Positions 47,901 to 55,606 of a stretch of 64,000 bases of DNA are shown here, one piece after another. The notes under the pieces are model-generated. The model was not told the origin of the DNA, did no database searches, and saw only the letters and a program-made list of their open reading frames with translations. Position 1 is the first letter of the stretch. Every line of letters starts with the position of its first letter. Origin of the DNA: Corynebacterium curieae (GTDB taxonomy: Bacteria > Actinomycetota > Actinomycetes > Mycobacteriales > Mycobacteriaceae). A program made the translations under genes and the position numbers. Where the stretch lies: NCBI RefSeq assembly GCF_027570035.1, contig NZ_JAKMUU010000001.1, forward strand, positions 744,001-808,000. Direction: 5' to 3'.

Positions 47901-47907
47901 GAGCCAT
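41968..47907 (-). CDS. Giant pilus tip protein with DUF5979-type repeats, 1979 aa
   Basis: Large surface protein likely placed at the pilus tip as adhesin. The start has FSRR and a hydrophobic signal helix ending AEA (about 1-45). A unique N-terminal region of about 400 residues (containing WASQICWLDLSDM) resembles SpaC-type adhesin heads. At least ten modules of about 100-130 residues follow, each starting like TLRKDVKGS or KVKISKDLVG. Each has a Y-x-C cysteine in mid-strand and a second in a C-x-V/I-x-E closing strand, so each is probably locked by a disulphide. It ends with a DUF11-like region, LPETG (1944-1948), membrane helix and RRSDEDES. Ribosome site GGAAGGA. It is the first gene of the cluster. 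Confidence 0.88.
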   Translation of the reverse strand: MAHFATQPLFSRRPILTRLLAFVMSMIVAVAVLVLPQTAPRAEAADPTSSDGVGFGDCDFRKGKGEIEPWASQICWLDLSDMVSPVNVVNSNSTAAPVHKRKVVGDYTIEFDYEIVSKNSQTTFSALPNPSWNQSIFGKPGFFDKQEGNSTKDVLQMNGSGSPFVRLKMRNIVVKRTGVNAPLSNYRFAVADAESTGAGGIGEMISVDGGTVTPPTELRAGNEKKACEQQFGAGNEPKNSAWAPLSDGSKRGFVCHSTETDAHSSWVVGVDKPQNMEISMASLASGKQAIAIGVAMSRVNFGSADSMAKVESSFEKEATNQSRTASYTPFLRDGQATTDLPNPANGYTTVMRKLGTDGTAQDQLGFRSQTSPKEKAFDRYNPVWQCTLTPTSGSAENINIKEGSVPSGYELKKDTATGTSTLLLPSSERRQPKCSVTWEAKYKPASLTLRKDVKGSAANFSEIQLQKFTLHYKCTAPSSDFSAAYPDVKLEDDVRLERGTETTINTLPKGSTCTVTENFADGGKPGEGIDFKLDWNAGQATGDVNTPVTVKLDSTGSNTDGRATGSAAAQNNYDYKKATLKLSKRILGDPVKDGKIGGTYRFGIRCQGTNMGQREVTLDLTEAAPSNSVDIPDLPVGRDCTVTPLTDLSEQQRETMKFAGRIGSLDGQRIKPDESGDYHFTLPAKGATRELHFDTSYDYLTAPFVIRKEISGLAAGNEDVRALDYQVNYRCIADGKNISEGKVTLSHDGDEKSVGDVRVNADCMVWEDEPSDTATALFKGAKIRSSDGGDQSTELSNAEAKNKKVTTIHKVSGQDRNLVTVTNIFDPKLGTVSLNKVVESEVNGTIPDSYTFTYRCGTRNISGADGKARSVALTGKVVVPANGTAQLVSDDSADANLLNDQGGKLGVPYGNDCTFTEETPNVAGGMIFNTDADNVKTTVNAAENTATVTNRFTPAGKGLTVSLRATGQESLFPESLAYSLTCDNGFSTKFDLKPGDRLEIPAADVPEGTNCRLEETGDSDSRTSRGGEEYPIKSDAEYLYAADEDAGSNIGNGKEFTIGEQSTMDVHHDYGFVQANINDSKRVEFDDPNSLISEQRREIKSNRVFPVELVCTNPDGTAGVHVSTTVQQGKETAPISVNVGSKCEITEGETTTARGITLQKAISVNGSDVNDGVADFSVNSTDDVDIVLTNTYKRRTTDIELTKRAVLPSDSIRDQYKNAGKDLQDALYDHKFDLVCRDPETGDEAVLQQQSGAIKGEGKALFEGVPVGADCQITGDHFGSLNLKMNDGTDDLNAYLRPAYVDWVVDRAGGNAYPDQELKDDQTTSPSFFTVDEAGDNRVRLDNHYEYETSKVKISKDLVGREGNLKEVPDDYAFNFTMQCKAIGYQTNNIGEDSFIPEKLRPNSKYILPSALKKSEFKDSGSDGDDQVLSFASDEAVVPAGSFCRFVEQDSTNTPSALRIAPDERAVSGYSPEPNAEGAKDLHFVNRVERRTAPVRLVVNNFGYLAGTNPQGYTADVVCKDPANSIVNRSFPLSAVGSEEIAKTDLAPRGGQTVALPVGSECELKLGGPALEPRGQLEVTAGARTPLTQYATWLNNSRQGGSGSLADISRNEVTKDNKKDSYTFTTPADLPSTEEDLVIGTDIYHPRAHYDATFTKEAVGQVGKDATFHFRQVCSDPTDAASPQNNEFSLRSGQSHTISNIPVDGNCTVFETDDGVENSDSIFQISNSGDLIEPDAPQSSGSATNGGASASDAKAEPTRPISFTVRPVDNGTDTSRSGDRWTLTAENKFAAFSVKKSIEGTPLGKLTGDLFDTTLLPSKAQNMKMSYEVTNDGAYDLRDFRVTDASLAGLTVSKDGKSAKVGANGVIPTEVCAPPKSLKEGSTFSCSFEVAIPVGENETYHYPEDGEPKVEVTATANDNGYQLKASASDSQGALRPSGLIGGLLPETGMQTLIWVLVLGLLLLGFGLWRYLRRSDEDES

Positions 47908-48294
47908 CGTTACGTAATCCTTCCGGTTACATATCCGCCGAACTGGCTGGTTTAGAAGACTAGGTGTCGTAAAAGCACACGAGGTCGGCGTTATTCCAAA
48001 AGTATGTTACTCGGGATAGAGGCTCGTTTCCAGCCGCATATCATTACTGAGTGAAGAAATATTTATTTTTCGCTAAGGGATTAATTCTTTCCCAAGGTTG
48101 GCTTCTTAAACACTCTTTACCAGCTGAAATAAAGAAGCTTGAAGCAGTGGGGATGTATTCGTGGCGGCGTTGCCACCGCCGACTACCGAAACCTAGTTAA
48201 GCGGAAGAGCAACCATGTAAAGTGCAACCAACCCCAAGGATTGCAGGGTTCCTTTTTGGTAGCGTAGCTCCGTTCTAAAGCCACGGAACTACGG
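47908..48294. promoter_or_regulatory. Gap between pilus tip gene and rpmA terminator
   Basis: About 390 bases, AT-rich, without a gene. It should carry the promoter of the pilus operon, but I cannot pick a convincing −35/−10 pair or operator. No tRNA or repeat was seen that would mark an insertion site. Confidence 0.4.
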
Positions 48295-48344
48295 AAAAGA
48301 AAATCCCGAGTTCTACCAAGCTGGAAGCCGGTAAAACTCGGGAT
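48295..48344 (-). terminator. Terminator of rplU-rpmA
   Basis: A perfect 10-bp stem ATCCCGAGTT/AACTCGGGAT (48303-48312 and 48335-48344), followed on the minus strand by TTTTCTTTTC. It isolates the ribosomal-protein operon from the pilus genes. Confidence 0.9.
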
Positions 48345-48358
48345 CGACGTTGAATTGC

Positions 48359-48637
48359 TTAAGCAGTCGCTTCTGCAGCAACCTCTTCAGCCGGAACGAT
48401 GTTGACCATACGACGGCCACGCTTGATACCGAACTCAACGGAGCCAGCTGCAAGCGCGAACAGGGTATCGTCGCCGCCGCGGCCTACGTTCTCACCTGGG
48501 TGGAACTTGGTACCGCGCTGACGCACGATGATCTCGCCGGCATTAACCTGCTGACCACCGAAGCGCTTGACGCCGAGACGCTTGGACTCGGAATCGCGAC
48601 CGTTGCTGGAGCTGGAAGCACCCTTCTTGTGTGCCAT
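48359..48637 (-). CDS. rpmA: 50S ribosomal protein L27, 92 aa
   Basis: Protein near the peptidyl-transferase centre. [28 protein letters not shown] is the universal L27 start; the N-terminus here lacks the Firmicute-type cleaved extension. Length 92 is normal for actinobacteria. The ribosome site GGAGGG lies eight bases upstream. It follows rplU by 42 bases and ends 15 bases before the terminator. Confidence 0.98.
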   Translation of the reverse strand: MAHKKGASSSSNGRDSESKRLGVKRFGGQQVNAGEIIVRQRGTKFHPGENVGRGGDDTLFALAAGSVEFGIKRGRRMVNIVPAEEVAAEATA

Positions 48638-48679
48638 GTGGTTTTCCCTCCTTTAGGGATAATTACAGCCGGTTAAGGC

Positions 48680-48985
48680 TTACTTGATACCGGTGATCTT
48701 CAAGGTGGTCACAGGCTGACGGTGGCCCTGACGCTTCTTGTAACCAGTCTTGTTCTTGTACTTCAGGATATCGACCTTCGGGCCCTTACCCTGCTCAACG
48801 ATTTCTGCGGAGACAGAAACCTTCTCCAAGTCGGATGCCTTGGACTTAACATCGGCGCCATCGACGAGCAGAACCGGGGTGAGAGCTACGGCAGAGCCTG
48901 GCTCACCCTCGATCTTCTCGACCTTGACGAGGTCACCTTCAGCAACCTTGTACTGCTTGCCGCCGGTCTTGACGATCGCGTACAT
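48680..48985 (-). CDS. rplU: 50S ribosomal protein L21, 101 aa
   Basis: 23S rRNA-binding protein of the large subunit. [30 protein letters not shown] is typical, as is the C-terminal [19 protein letters not shown]. First gene of the rplU-rpmA operon. The 226-base gap upstream, to the rne stop, contains the rne hairpin and a leader that should carry the promoter. Confidence 0.98.
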   Translation of the reverse strand: MYAIVKTGGKQYKVAEGDLVKVEKIEGEPGSAVALTPVLLVDGADVKSKASDLEKVSVSAEIVEQGKGPKVDILKYKNKTGYKKRQGHRQPVTTLKITGIK

Positions 48986-49163
48986 AGAGGGTTACCCCTT
49001 ATCTAAACTCGCTCGGAAGCAACCGGGGAGGCCGCGTTCCGAATGGACACTTACACATTGCGTTTAGTTCCCGCGCGAACATGCCCGCACAGCTCACTTG
49101 GTGAGTGTCGGACTGATCCAGCGTCGTGAGTACTAAACAGCGACTGTCAAAGACTACCCCGTA

Positions 49164-49200
49164 GCGGGCACAAAATACAAACCACGCTTTTCGTGCCCGC
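49164..49200 (-). terminator. Hairpin downstream of rne
   Basis: Stem GCGGGCAC/GTGCCCGC of 8 bp with a 21-base loop, 11 bases after the rne stop. The T-rich tail is weak, so termination efficiency is uncertain. Confidence 0.55.
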
Positions 49201-49211
49201 GTGGCGTAGCC

Positions 49212-52200
49212 CTAAGACTTGCTTCGCCGTGCTACGCGGCGCCGGCCGCGCCCGGACTTAGCCTTCGCATTGTCGTGGTTAGCACCGCTCACCGTTGACC
49301 GCTTTTTAGCAACGTCATCCTGTGCCTTTGGGGCCCTCGCACTTGCCGACGCCCCCGTTTTGCGCACCGCCCTCTTCTTTCCACGGCGCAGCACCTTGAC
49401 GTCACCAGAAGCTGCCGGTGTGCCACTTGCTGCGCGTTCCGGCGAGCGGTCTTCTGCGCGCCTTGCCGCCTTCGGGTTATCCGCTACCGCTTTCTTAGGC
49501 GCGGACTGTCGCACGGCACGGCGACGCCCACGGCCTCGCCCATTGCCGCCCGTGCGGCCTGCACGCGCGGTGCCAGCGGCCTTTTCATGGCGCTGCTCAG
49601 CGGAACCACCCACCTGCTCGCGCTCATGTTCCTCAGTCTTCGCCTTCACCTCGTGTGGCACGCGGGAGGTAGCACGGCGCTTGCCTGGCTGGGTACGCAC
49701 CGAACGACGACGGCCGCGCCCGCGGCCGCGGCCCTTGCGCTCCTTTTCCGCCTTTGGCGCTTCGGCCGAGTCCGCGTCGCCAGCAGCACCAGACACAGCG
49801 TCCGCGTTGGTATCCTTCTCGCCGGAGACCGCGAAGTCCTGCGGCTGCGGGCGCTTATCGGAGCGCGAATTGCCACGCGTGCGGCGCTTGCGGCGCGGCG
49901 AGGATTCAAACTCGGCTACTGCCTCCTCGTAGGTTTTCTCCGCAGCCTTCTGCTCGCTCTGCTCCGGTAGCTTGCGCTCCGCGCCTTCGGCGGCACGAGA
50001 GGACTTGGAACGGCGCGTGGCTCGGCGAGGCTTCTTGCCACGCCTGGAGCCCGCCCCAGCACCAGGGTGAGCCTTAGCAACGGCTCCCGAATCTGCGTCC
50101 GTATCCGCGTCGGGGACGTAAGAATTGAATTCTTGGACCTCGTCGTTTTCAGCGGCATTATCCGCCGCAGCATACGCGATGGCTTCGATATCGGATACTT
50201 CAGCCTGGCTCTTCTTATGTGCGCGGCGGCGGCCTCGGCCGCTTCCGCGCTCCTTGCCGCGATCCTCGTCTCGCTTCTGTACCTGCGCGCCGAAGTCCGA
50301 TTCGTCCGTGCCACGCTCATCCACGACAACGTTGGCTACGAGATCTTCCAGCGAGGTCTTTGCGGTCTGTGTAGATTCCCGAGCAGAGTCTTCGCGCTCA
50401 GTGCCATAGACCGGTGCCTCGGTCTTCTTGAAGCGCTTGGGCTTGGAGGAACCTGGGGCGTCGTCAAGCTCATGCTTATGCATCGCCACCGCGGCCGGGT
50501 GCTGCTGGGGATCGTGGTGTGGCTTCTTGTGTTGCTTCGACTTGCGGCCAGAATGCTTGGAGCGCTGATCGTCCTCGGCCTCGTCCACCGGATACTGGTG
50601 AATGATGATGCCACGGCCGTTGCAGCACTCGCACTCGGTGGAGAAGGTCTCTACCAGCCCGGTGCCCAGGCGCTTACGGGTCATCTGCACCAAGCCCAGC
50701 GAGGTAACCTCAGAGACTTGGTGACGGGTGCGATCGCGGCCCAAGGCTTCCTTCAGGCGGCGCAGCACCAGATCCTGGTTTTCTGGCAGGACCATATCAA
50801 TAAAGTCCACGACGATCATGCCGCCGAGATCGCGCAGACGCATCTGGCGCACGATTTCTTCGGCAGCCTCGAGGTTATTGCGGGTAACGGTTTCCTCTAG
50901 GTTGCCGCCGGAACCGGTGAACTTTCCGGTATTGACATCAATGACGGTCATGGCCTCGGTGCGGTCAATAACCAGCGTGCCGCCCGAGGGCAGCCATACC
51001 TTGCGCGAGAGCGCCTTATGCAGCTGCTCATCAATGCGGTAGGCCTCGAAGGCATCCTGCCCGCCGTGGTCCTTGGCACGGTAGCGCACCACGCGATCTG
51101 CCAGATCCGGCGCCATGGAATCTACATAGGCGCGGACGGTATTGAAGGAACGCTTGCCATCGACGATGAGCCCGGTGAAGTCCTCGTTGAAGAGATCGCG
51201 CACCACCTTGATGAGCATGTTTGGTTCTTCATACATGGTCACCGGCTTGGCACCCTTGGAGGATTTTTCCTTCTTAGCGTGTGCCACGATGTCCTCCCAC
51301 CGGCTGTGCAGGCGGTTGACGTCGGTAGCGATTGCCTCTTCTGGGACGTTTTCGGCGGCGGTGCGGATAATTGCGCCGCCATCACCCGGCACTACCCGGC
51401 CGAGGATATTCTTCAGGCGCTTGCGCTCTGGAGCGGGCAGCTTGCGGGAAATACCGGCGCTGCGCCCGCCCGGTACGTAAACCAGGTAACGACCGGCAAG
51501 GGAAATCTGGGTGGTAAGCCGCGCGCCCTTGTGACCGATGGGATCCTTGGCCACCTGCACCAGCACCTGGTCGCCGGATTTCAGGGCGTTTTCTACCTTG
51601 CGGGCGCGCCCGTGCAGCTTGGTCTTGCGCCAGTCGATTTCACCGGCATAGAGCACGCCGTTTCGACCCTGTCCGATATCCACGAAGGCTGCCTCCATGG
51701 ACGGCAGCACGTTTTGGACGCGGCCCAAGTAGATATTGCCAATGAGCGAGGCCTGGGACTCGGTGGTCACAAAGTGCTCGACCAGGAGGTCATCTTCTAA
51801 CACGCCCACCTGGGTGATGATGCCAGCGCCATCCTCGCGCTCTTTATCGCGCACCACCATGGTGCGCTCCACGGCTTCGCGGCGGGCAAGGAACTCCGCC
51901 TGCGAGACAATGTGCTGGCGGGTACGGCCCTTCTCGCGCAATTCCGCACGGCGGCGCTTCTGGGCTTCAATTCGCGTGGAGCCACGGATCGCCTTCGGCT
52001 CTTCAATGTGCTCGGGCTCGTCTGCTTGCCCTTCACGCTTCGAACCCGCGCCGCGTCCGCGGGATGCGCCGCGGCGCCCACGGCGGCGGCCCTCAGACTT
52101 TCCGGAACCGCGGTCGGAGCCGGAGCCGGAGTGCTCGCGGCTATCTTCGGCGGAATCCGCCGCGTCCTCATTGTCATCGCCTGCGGAGTCGTCGGCGGAG

Positions 52201-53105
52201 AAGTCCTCCTCCGCTGCGTCTACTGCCGGTGCGAATGCCGCTGCCTCGTCCTGCTGCGGGGCCATGAAGATAGGCGCAAAGTCATAGTGCCCAGAGTCTT
52301 CCTCGGATTCGGCGCGCGGAACGATGTGCGGTGCGTAGTAGTCATCCTCGAAATCTTCACCGGCTTCAGCCAACACCTCGTGCAACTTCGCTGCATCAAC
52401 CGTTCCGGTATCAAGCGCGCTAGCCGGTGCTTCGTCCGCCTCACCTGTGGCTTCTGCCGCTTCGGATACTTCCGCTTCAGAGCGTTCGGTGTCCTCGGCG
52501 GCTGCGCCAGTTTCGGCTGCGGCCTGGGCGAGGGATGCCTCTACCTTGTCTTCGATCTGGGAGATCTCATTGTCCACGTTCTTGCGCACGCGGTGGCGCA
52601 GGTGTTCTTCGTCTTCCGCGGACTGCTCCCCTTCCCCTGACTCGGCGGCATCTGCGGGCTCTTTAGGCGCTACGGCGGCGGTCTTACGGGTGGCCTTGCG
52701 AGCGCGCTTGGCACGCTTTTTCGCCGACTTCTTTTCCTGTTCCTCGTCCGCGTTCTCTTCCGAGTGTGCGGCGGCCTCGCCCTTGGCCTCTTCAGCCGGT
52801 GCTTGAGTGGAAGCTTCGGAGGAGGTTTCGGGGGCGTCGCCCGAGGGGGCGTCGGCAACCGCGGCGGCGTTCGCTACAGCGTCCAGCACCTGGCCTGCTT
52901 CCTCGCGGGAAAGGGAGCTCTGCGCGCTCTTTTTCAGACCCATGTCTTTAAGCTGTGCCACCAGCTCGCGCGAGGAAAGCCCCAGCTGCTTGGCTAGGGC
53001 ATAGACGCGGGTCTTGTCCTTGAGCTGGCCGCGGTCTAGGTTCTGGGCCAAAGACGCCGCAGCCTGGAGGTTTTCAGTTGTTTCTTGAGAGTTCTGTGCC
53101 ACCAT
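49212..53105 (-). CDS. rne: Ribonuclease E/G with IF2-like N-terminal domain, about 1297 aa
   Basis: Endoribonuclease for mRNA decay and rRNA processing. The start ATG 53105 (MVAQNSQETTENL) is used; the longer frame runs into the divergent gene's promoter. Residues about 25-80 (KDKTRVYALAKQLGLSSRELVAQLKDMG) match the IF2 N-terminal helical domain, an addition seen in corynebacteria. Then a long acidic Ala/Glu-rich region, an S1 domain (IYLGRVQNVLPSMEAAFVDIG), the catalytic core with aspartates in VIDVNTGKF and IVVDFIDM, and the Zn-link CECCNGRG. The last 400 residues are basic and rich in RGRGRRR, probably binding RNA or partners. It stands upstream of rplU as in other actinobacteria. Confidence 0.95.
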   Translation of the reverse strand: MVAQNSQETTENLQAAASLAQNLDRGQLKDKTRVYALAKQLGLSSRELVAQLKDMGLKKSAQSSLSREEAGQVLDAVANAAAVADAPSGDAPETSSEASTQAPAEEAKGEAAAHSEENADEEQEKKSAKKRAKRARKATRKTAAVAPKEPADAAESGEGEQSAEDEEHLRHRVRKNVDNEISQIEDKVEASLAQAAAETGAAAEDTERSEAEVSEAAEATGEADEAPASALDTGTVDAAKLHEVLAEAGEDFEDDYYAPHIVPRAESEEDSGHYDFAPIFMAPQQDEAAAFAPAVDAAEEDFSADDSAGDDNEDAADSAEDSREHSGSGSDRGSGKSEGRRRGRRGASRGRGAGSKREGQADEPEHIEEPKAIRGSTRIEAQKRRRAELREKGRTRQHIVSQAEFLARREAVERTMVVRDKEREDGAGIITQVGVLEDDLLVEHFVTTESQASLIGNIYLGRVQNVLPSMEAAFVDIGQGRNGVLYAGEIDWRKTKLHGRARKVENALKSGDQVLVQVAKDPIGHKGARLTTQISLAGRYLVYVPGGRSAGISRKLPAPERKRLKNILGRVVPGDGGAIIRTAAENVPEEAIATDVNRLHSRWEDIVAHAKKEKSSKGAKPVTMYEEPNMLIKVVRDLFNEDFTGLIVDGKRSFNTVRAYVDSMAPDLADRVVRYRAKDHGGQDAFEAYRIDEQLHKALSRKVWLPSGGTLVIDRTEAMTVIDVNTGKFTGSGGNLEETVTRNNLEAAEEIVRQMRLRDLGGMIVVDFIDMVLPENQDLVLRRLKEALGRDRTRHQVSEVTSLGLVQMTRKRLGTGLVETFSTECECCNGRGIIIHQYPVDEAEDDQRSKHSGRKSKQHKKPHHDPQQHPAAVAMHKHELDDAPGSSKPKRFKKTEAPVYGTEREDSARESTQTAKTSLEDLVANVVVDERGTDESDFGAQVQKRDEDRGKERGSGRGRRRAHKKSQAEVSDIEAIAYAAADNAAENDEVQEFNSYVPDADTDADSGAVAKAHPGAGAGSRRGKKPRRATRRSKSSRAAEGAERKLPEQSEQKAAEKTYEEAVAEFESSPRRKRRTRGNSRSDKRPQPQDFAVSGEKDTNADAVSGAAGDADSAEAPKAEKERKGRGRGRGRRRSVRTQPGKRRATSRVPHEVKAKTEEHEREQVGGSAEQRHEKAAGTARAGRTGGNGRGRGRRRAVRQSAPKKAVADNPKAARRAEDRSPERAASGTPAASGDVKVLRRGKKRAVRKTGASASARAPKAQDDVAKKRSTVSGANHDNAKAKSGRGRRRVARRSKS

Positions 53106-53305
53106 GTTCGGGCTTACTCCTGTACATCGTCCGTATTTGGCGCGGCCTCGGGCGCAGGCACGGCCAAAGACCGTACCGCCGCCGCGCGAGGTTTTCTGTG
53201 CGCTATAAAAGTTTGTGGGTATGAAGTTTTGGCGTCTCGTACGCGCTATCCCCCATTGTGTCACAGAAACGCGGCCAGGCTGGCAGGCGGTGTTATGTTG
53301 GCAGC

Positions 53306-54073
53306 GTGGCAGAACTAGCACGAATCCCCGCGCGCGAACTCGCGCAGTACAGGCAGCGCAATGAAGTCCCGGTGCGCTCGGCGCTTTACTTCGGGGTGCC
53401 GGCCGGCTTTGCCGTTGGATTCGCCAAGACGGGTGTGGACTATATGTTGGTCGGCGCCGGTGTCTTCGCCGTCTTTGCAGTGCTGGGATTGGTGCACCTT
53501 ATCCGCAACTACCCGCGCGGTATCAATGCCGCGCAGGAGGAATTCCGCGATGGCGATTACCCCACGATTGCCTATATCGCGCCGTTTATTCCAATCGCTG
53601 CGCCGCTGGTCATGGCCCCGCTAAGCGCGGCCGGGCTTGTTCCGGAGGTGGAGCTTGCCCCGCCCGTTGCCGGTGTCCTATCCGGTGCGTGGTGGGCATT
53701 CGGCTTGCCTTTAGGGCTGTGGGGGATGTTCTCCCAATCCTTCCGCATCGGCCGGCGCAGGATTACCAAAATCCTGGAAAAGGATCCGCTCGACGGGGTT
53801 ACAAAGGCTCGCCTGCAGCTTGCCGACGCCCACTCCAACATCCTCACCGCCCTCATCGCCACCGGCGCGGTGCAGGGAAACACGATTAATTCCACTGCCC
53901 TCTCGAAGTTCATGAAGGTAGACCTCGACCCTCTTTGCGAGCACCTCGATGCTTTGGCCAAGGCGGACCTGGTGAAGCTCAGCCGCATGGGACTGCGCAC
54001 CGCGCCCGCAAAATGGACCATCACCATCACGCCGACTGGGGTCCGGTGTCTCTATCAAGTGGGCCGGCGTTAA
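53306..54073 (+). CDS. Membrane protein with C-terminal winged-helix-like domain, 255 aa
   Basis: Not recognised. After a short cytoplasmic start (GTG at 53306, MAELARIPARELAQYRQRNEV) there are four hydrophobic segments at about 25-60 and 88-150, including PFIPIAAPLVMAPLSAAGL. Residues about 175-255 are soluble and resemble a winged helix: ARLQLADAHSNILTALIATGA…STALSKFMKVDLDPLCEHLDALAKADLVKLSRM, then a beta wing. A membrane-bound DNA- or protein-binding module is therefore possible. It diverges from rne and overlaps the acr3 stop by four bases. Confidence 0.6.
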   Translation: MAELARIPARELAQYRQRNEVPVRSALYFGVPAGFAVGFAKTGVDYMLVGAGVFAVFAVLGLVHLIRNYPRGINAAQEEFRDGDYPTIAYIAPFIPIAAPLVMAPLSAAGLVPEVELAPPVAGVLSGAWWAFGLPLGLWGMFSQSFRIGRRRITKILEKDPLDGVTKARLQLADAHSNILTALIATGAVQGNTINSTALSKFMKVDLDPLCEHLDALAKADLVKLSRMGLRTAPAKWTITITPTGVRCLYQVGRR

Positions 54074-55134
54074 CTTGGCAAGCTTTTGTCTCCTGGGAAA
54101 ATTTTCGGACCTATCCAGAGCATCACGTACACAAGTCCTACGAGCACTGGAATTTCAATTAGTGGCCCAATGGTACCGGCGAGAGCCTGTGCTGACGCAG
54201 CACCAAAAGTGCCAATGGAAACCGCGATGGCTAGTTCGAAATTATTACCAGCTGCGGTAAACGCAACGGAAGCGGATTGCGCGTAGTTCATTCCCACAAC
54301 CTTTGCCACACCCAAAGCTAGGAAAAACATTCCAACAAAGTAAATGACCAACGGAATCGCAACCTTGATCACCACCATGGGCTGCGCTACCAACTGTTCT
54401 CCCTGCAGGGAGAACAGCAACACAATGGTATAGAGCAAGCCGATCATCGCCAAGGGAGAAACTACCAGAAGGAAGCGGTTTTCAAACCATTCGCGGCCTT
54501 TGACTTTCTCACCCCAGACCCGTGAGAGCACACCAAGCAGCAGGGGGACTCCCAAAAATACGAGAACCGCGGTGACGATAGACCAGAAAGAGAAATCAGC
54601 AGAGGTGGTATCTAGCCCCAACCACCCTGGCAAAATCTGCAAATAGAACCATCCCAGCACACCGAACATGGCTACCTGGAATACAGAGTTTATGGCGACA
54701 AGAACGGCGGTGGCCTCCCGATCGGCGCAGGAGAGATCGGACCAGACTAGGACCATTGCGATACAACGGGCTAGCCCAACGATAATCAGGCCGGTTCGCA
54801 GCTCTGGCTGATCGGCAAGAAATATCCACGCCAGGGTGAACATCACTGCAGGCCCCACCAGCCAGTTCAACACAATCGATACCACCATCAACCGGCCATC
54901 GGCAGCAATATCTCGGGTCTTTTCATAGCGGACTTTAGCCAGGGGCGGATACATCATAACTAGCAGGCCCAGCGCGATTGGAAGAGAAATACCGCCAACC
55001 TCTAGAGCAGACAGTGCTTCTCCAATGCCTGGCAGGAAGTGGCCTATCAATAGCCCCACAGCCATGGCCATGATGATCCAAACGGGAAGGAATCTATCGA
55101 GAAATGACAACTTTGGGCGTTGCGTAACGGCCAT
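54070..55134 (-). CDS. acr3: ACR3-family arsenite efflux permease, 354 aa
   Basis: Exports As(III) (and possibly antimonite) using the proton motive force. Ten membrane helices are expected over 354 residues. The conserved cysteine lies in LARCIAMVLVWSDL, and the C-terminal signature GNNFELAIAVSIGTFG is clear. It shares a divergent control region with arsR. No arsenate reductase gene is next to it, so arsenate resistance would need one elsewhere. The C-terminus overlaps the convergent membrane-protein gene. Confidence 0.93.
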   Translation of the reverse strand: MAVTQRPKLSFLDRFLPVWIIMAMAVGLLIGHFLPGIGEALSALEVGGISLPIALGLLVMMYPPLAKVRYEKTRDIAADGRLMVVSIVLNWLVGPAVMFTLAWIFLADQPELRTGLIIVGLARCIAMVLVWSDLSCADREATAVLVAINSVFQVAMFGVLGWFYLQILPGWLGLDTTSADFSFWSIVTAVLVFLGVPLLLGVLSRVWGEKVKGREWFENRFLLVVSPLAMIGLLYTIVLLFSLQGEQLVAQPMVVIKVAIPLVIYFVGMFFLALGVAKVVGMNYAQSASVAFTAAGNNFELAIAVSIGTFGAASAQALAGTIGPLIEIPVLVGLVYVMLWIGPKIFPGDKSLPS

Positions 55135-55174
55135 GGCTCTCCTTGTACGCCGAGGAATTCAACTTTCGAGCAGT

Positions 55175-55236
55175 ACTTTAATCACCCATATTGACACTCG
55201 TCAATATAACGGAGTGGGAGGCAGACTCCTTATACT
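55175..55236. promoter_or_regulatory. ars divergent promoter and ArsR operator
   Basis: The inverted repeat ATATTGA-6-TCAATAT (55188-55207) is a classic ArsR site. On the minus strand TTGACG (55199-55204) and TAAAGT (55175-55180), 18 bases apart, form the acr3 promoter, and the operator covers its −35. For arsR, TATACT (55231-55236) ends six bases before the ATG, so its mRNA may be leaderless. Confidence 0.78.
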
Positions 55237-55242
55237 GTGTGC

Positions 55243-55593
55243 ATGAACTCCTCCCCTAGCAATGCCGACAACGCCCCGGACGCACCGTGCTGTTCCCTGA
55301 GCAGTGGCCCGCTCAGCCAGGGCGACTCCCTCCGCTTTTCCCAGCAATTTAAAGTACTTGCTGACCCAGCCCGCCTGCGCCTGCTATCCATATTGTGCGA
55401 CGAGGGCTGCGGCCCAATGAGTGTTACGGAGTTGACCGCGCTTTCCGGCCTTAGCCAACCGACGGTATCTCATCACCTCGGCAAGTTGAGGGAATCCGGT
55501 CTTTTAATCAAGCAACAGTGCGGCCGAACAGTTACTCACCGAGTGCAAAAACAGGCCTTCACTGAATTGCGCCAGCTCCTCTCATTCGACTAA
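55243..55593 (+). CDS. arsR: ArsR-type arsenite-responsive repressor, 116 aa
   Basis: Winged-helix repressor released by As(III). The HTH shows VTELTALSGLSQPTVSHHLGKLRESGLL. The metal site is the actinobacterial one: C16-C17 near the N-terminus plus C56 in LCDEGC. This corresponds to C15, C16 and C55 of the C. glutamicum regulators, unlike the CVC motif of the E. coli type. C52 may assist. A GTG six bases earlier is an alternative start. Divergent from acr3, sharing the operator. Confidence 0.93.
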   Translation: MNSSPSNADNAPDAPCCSLSSGPLSQGDSLRFSQQFKVLADPARLRLLSILCDEGCGPMSVTELTALSGLSQPTVSHHLGKLRESGLLIKQQCGRTVTHRVQKQAFTELRQLLSFD

Positions 55594-55606
55594 GTCGATG
55601 CTAGGG

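Noticed and set aside
53106..53321. 72-residue extension of RNase E upstream of 53105
   Set aside because: It overlaps the divergent gene's promoter and start, and adds Arg/Cys-rich sequence not expected before the IF2-like domain.
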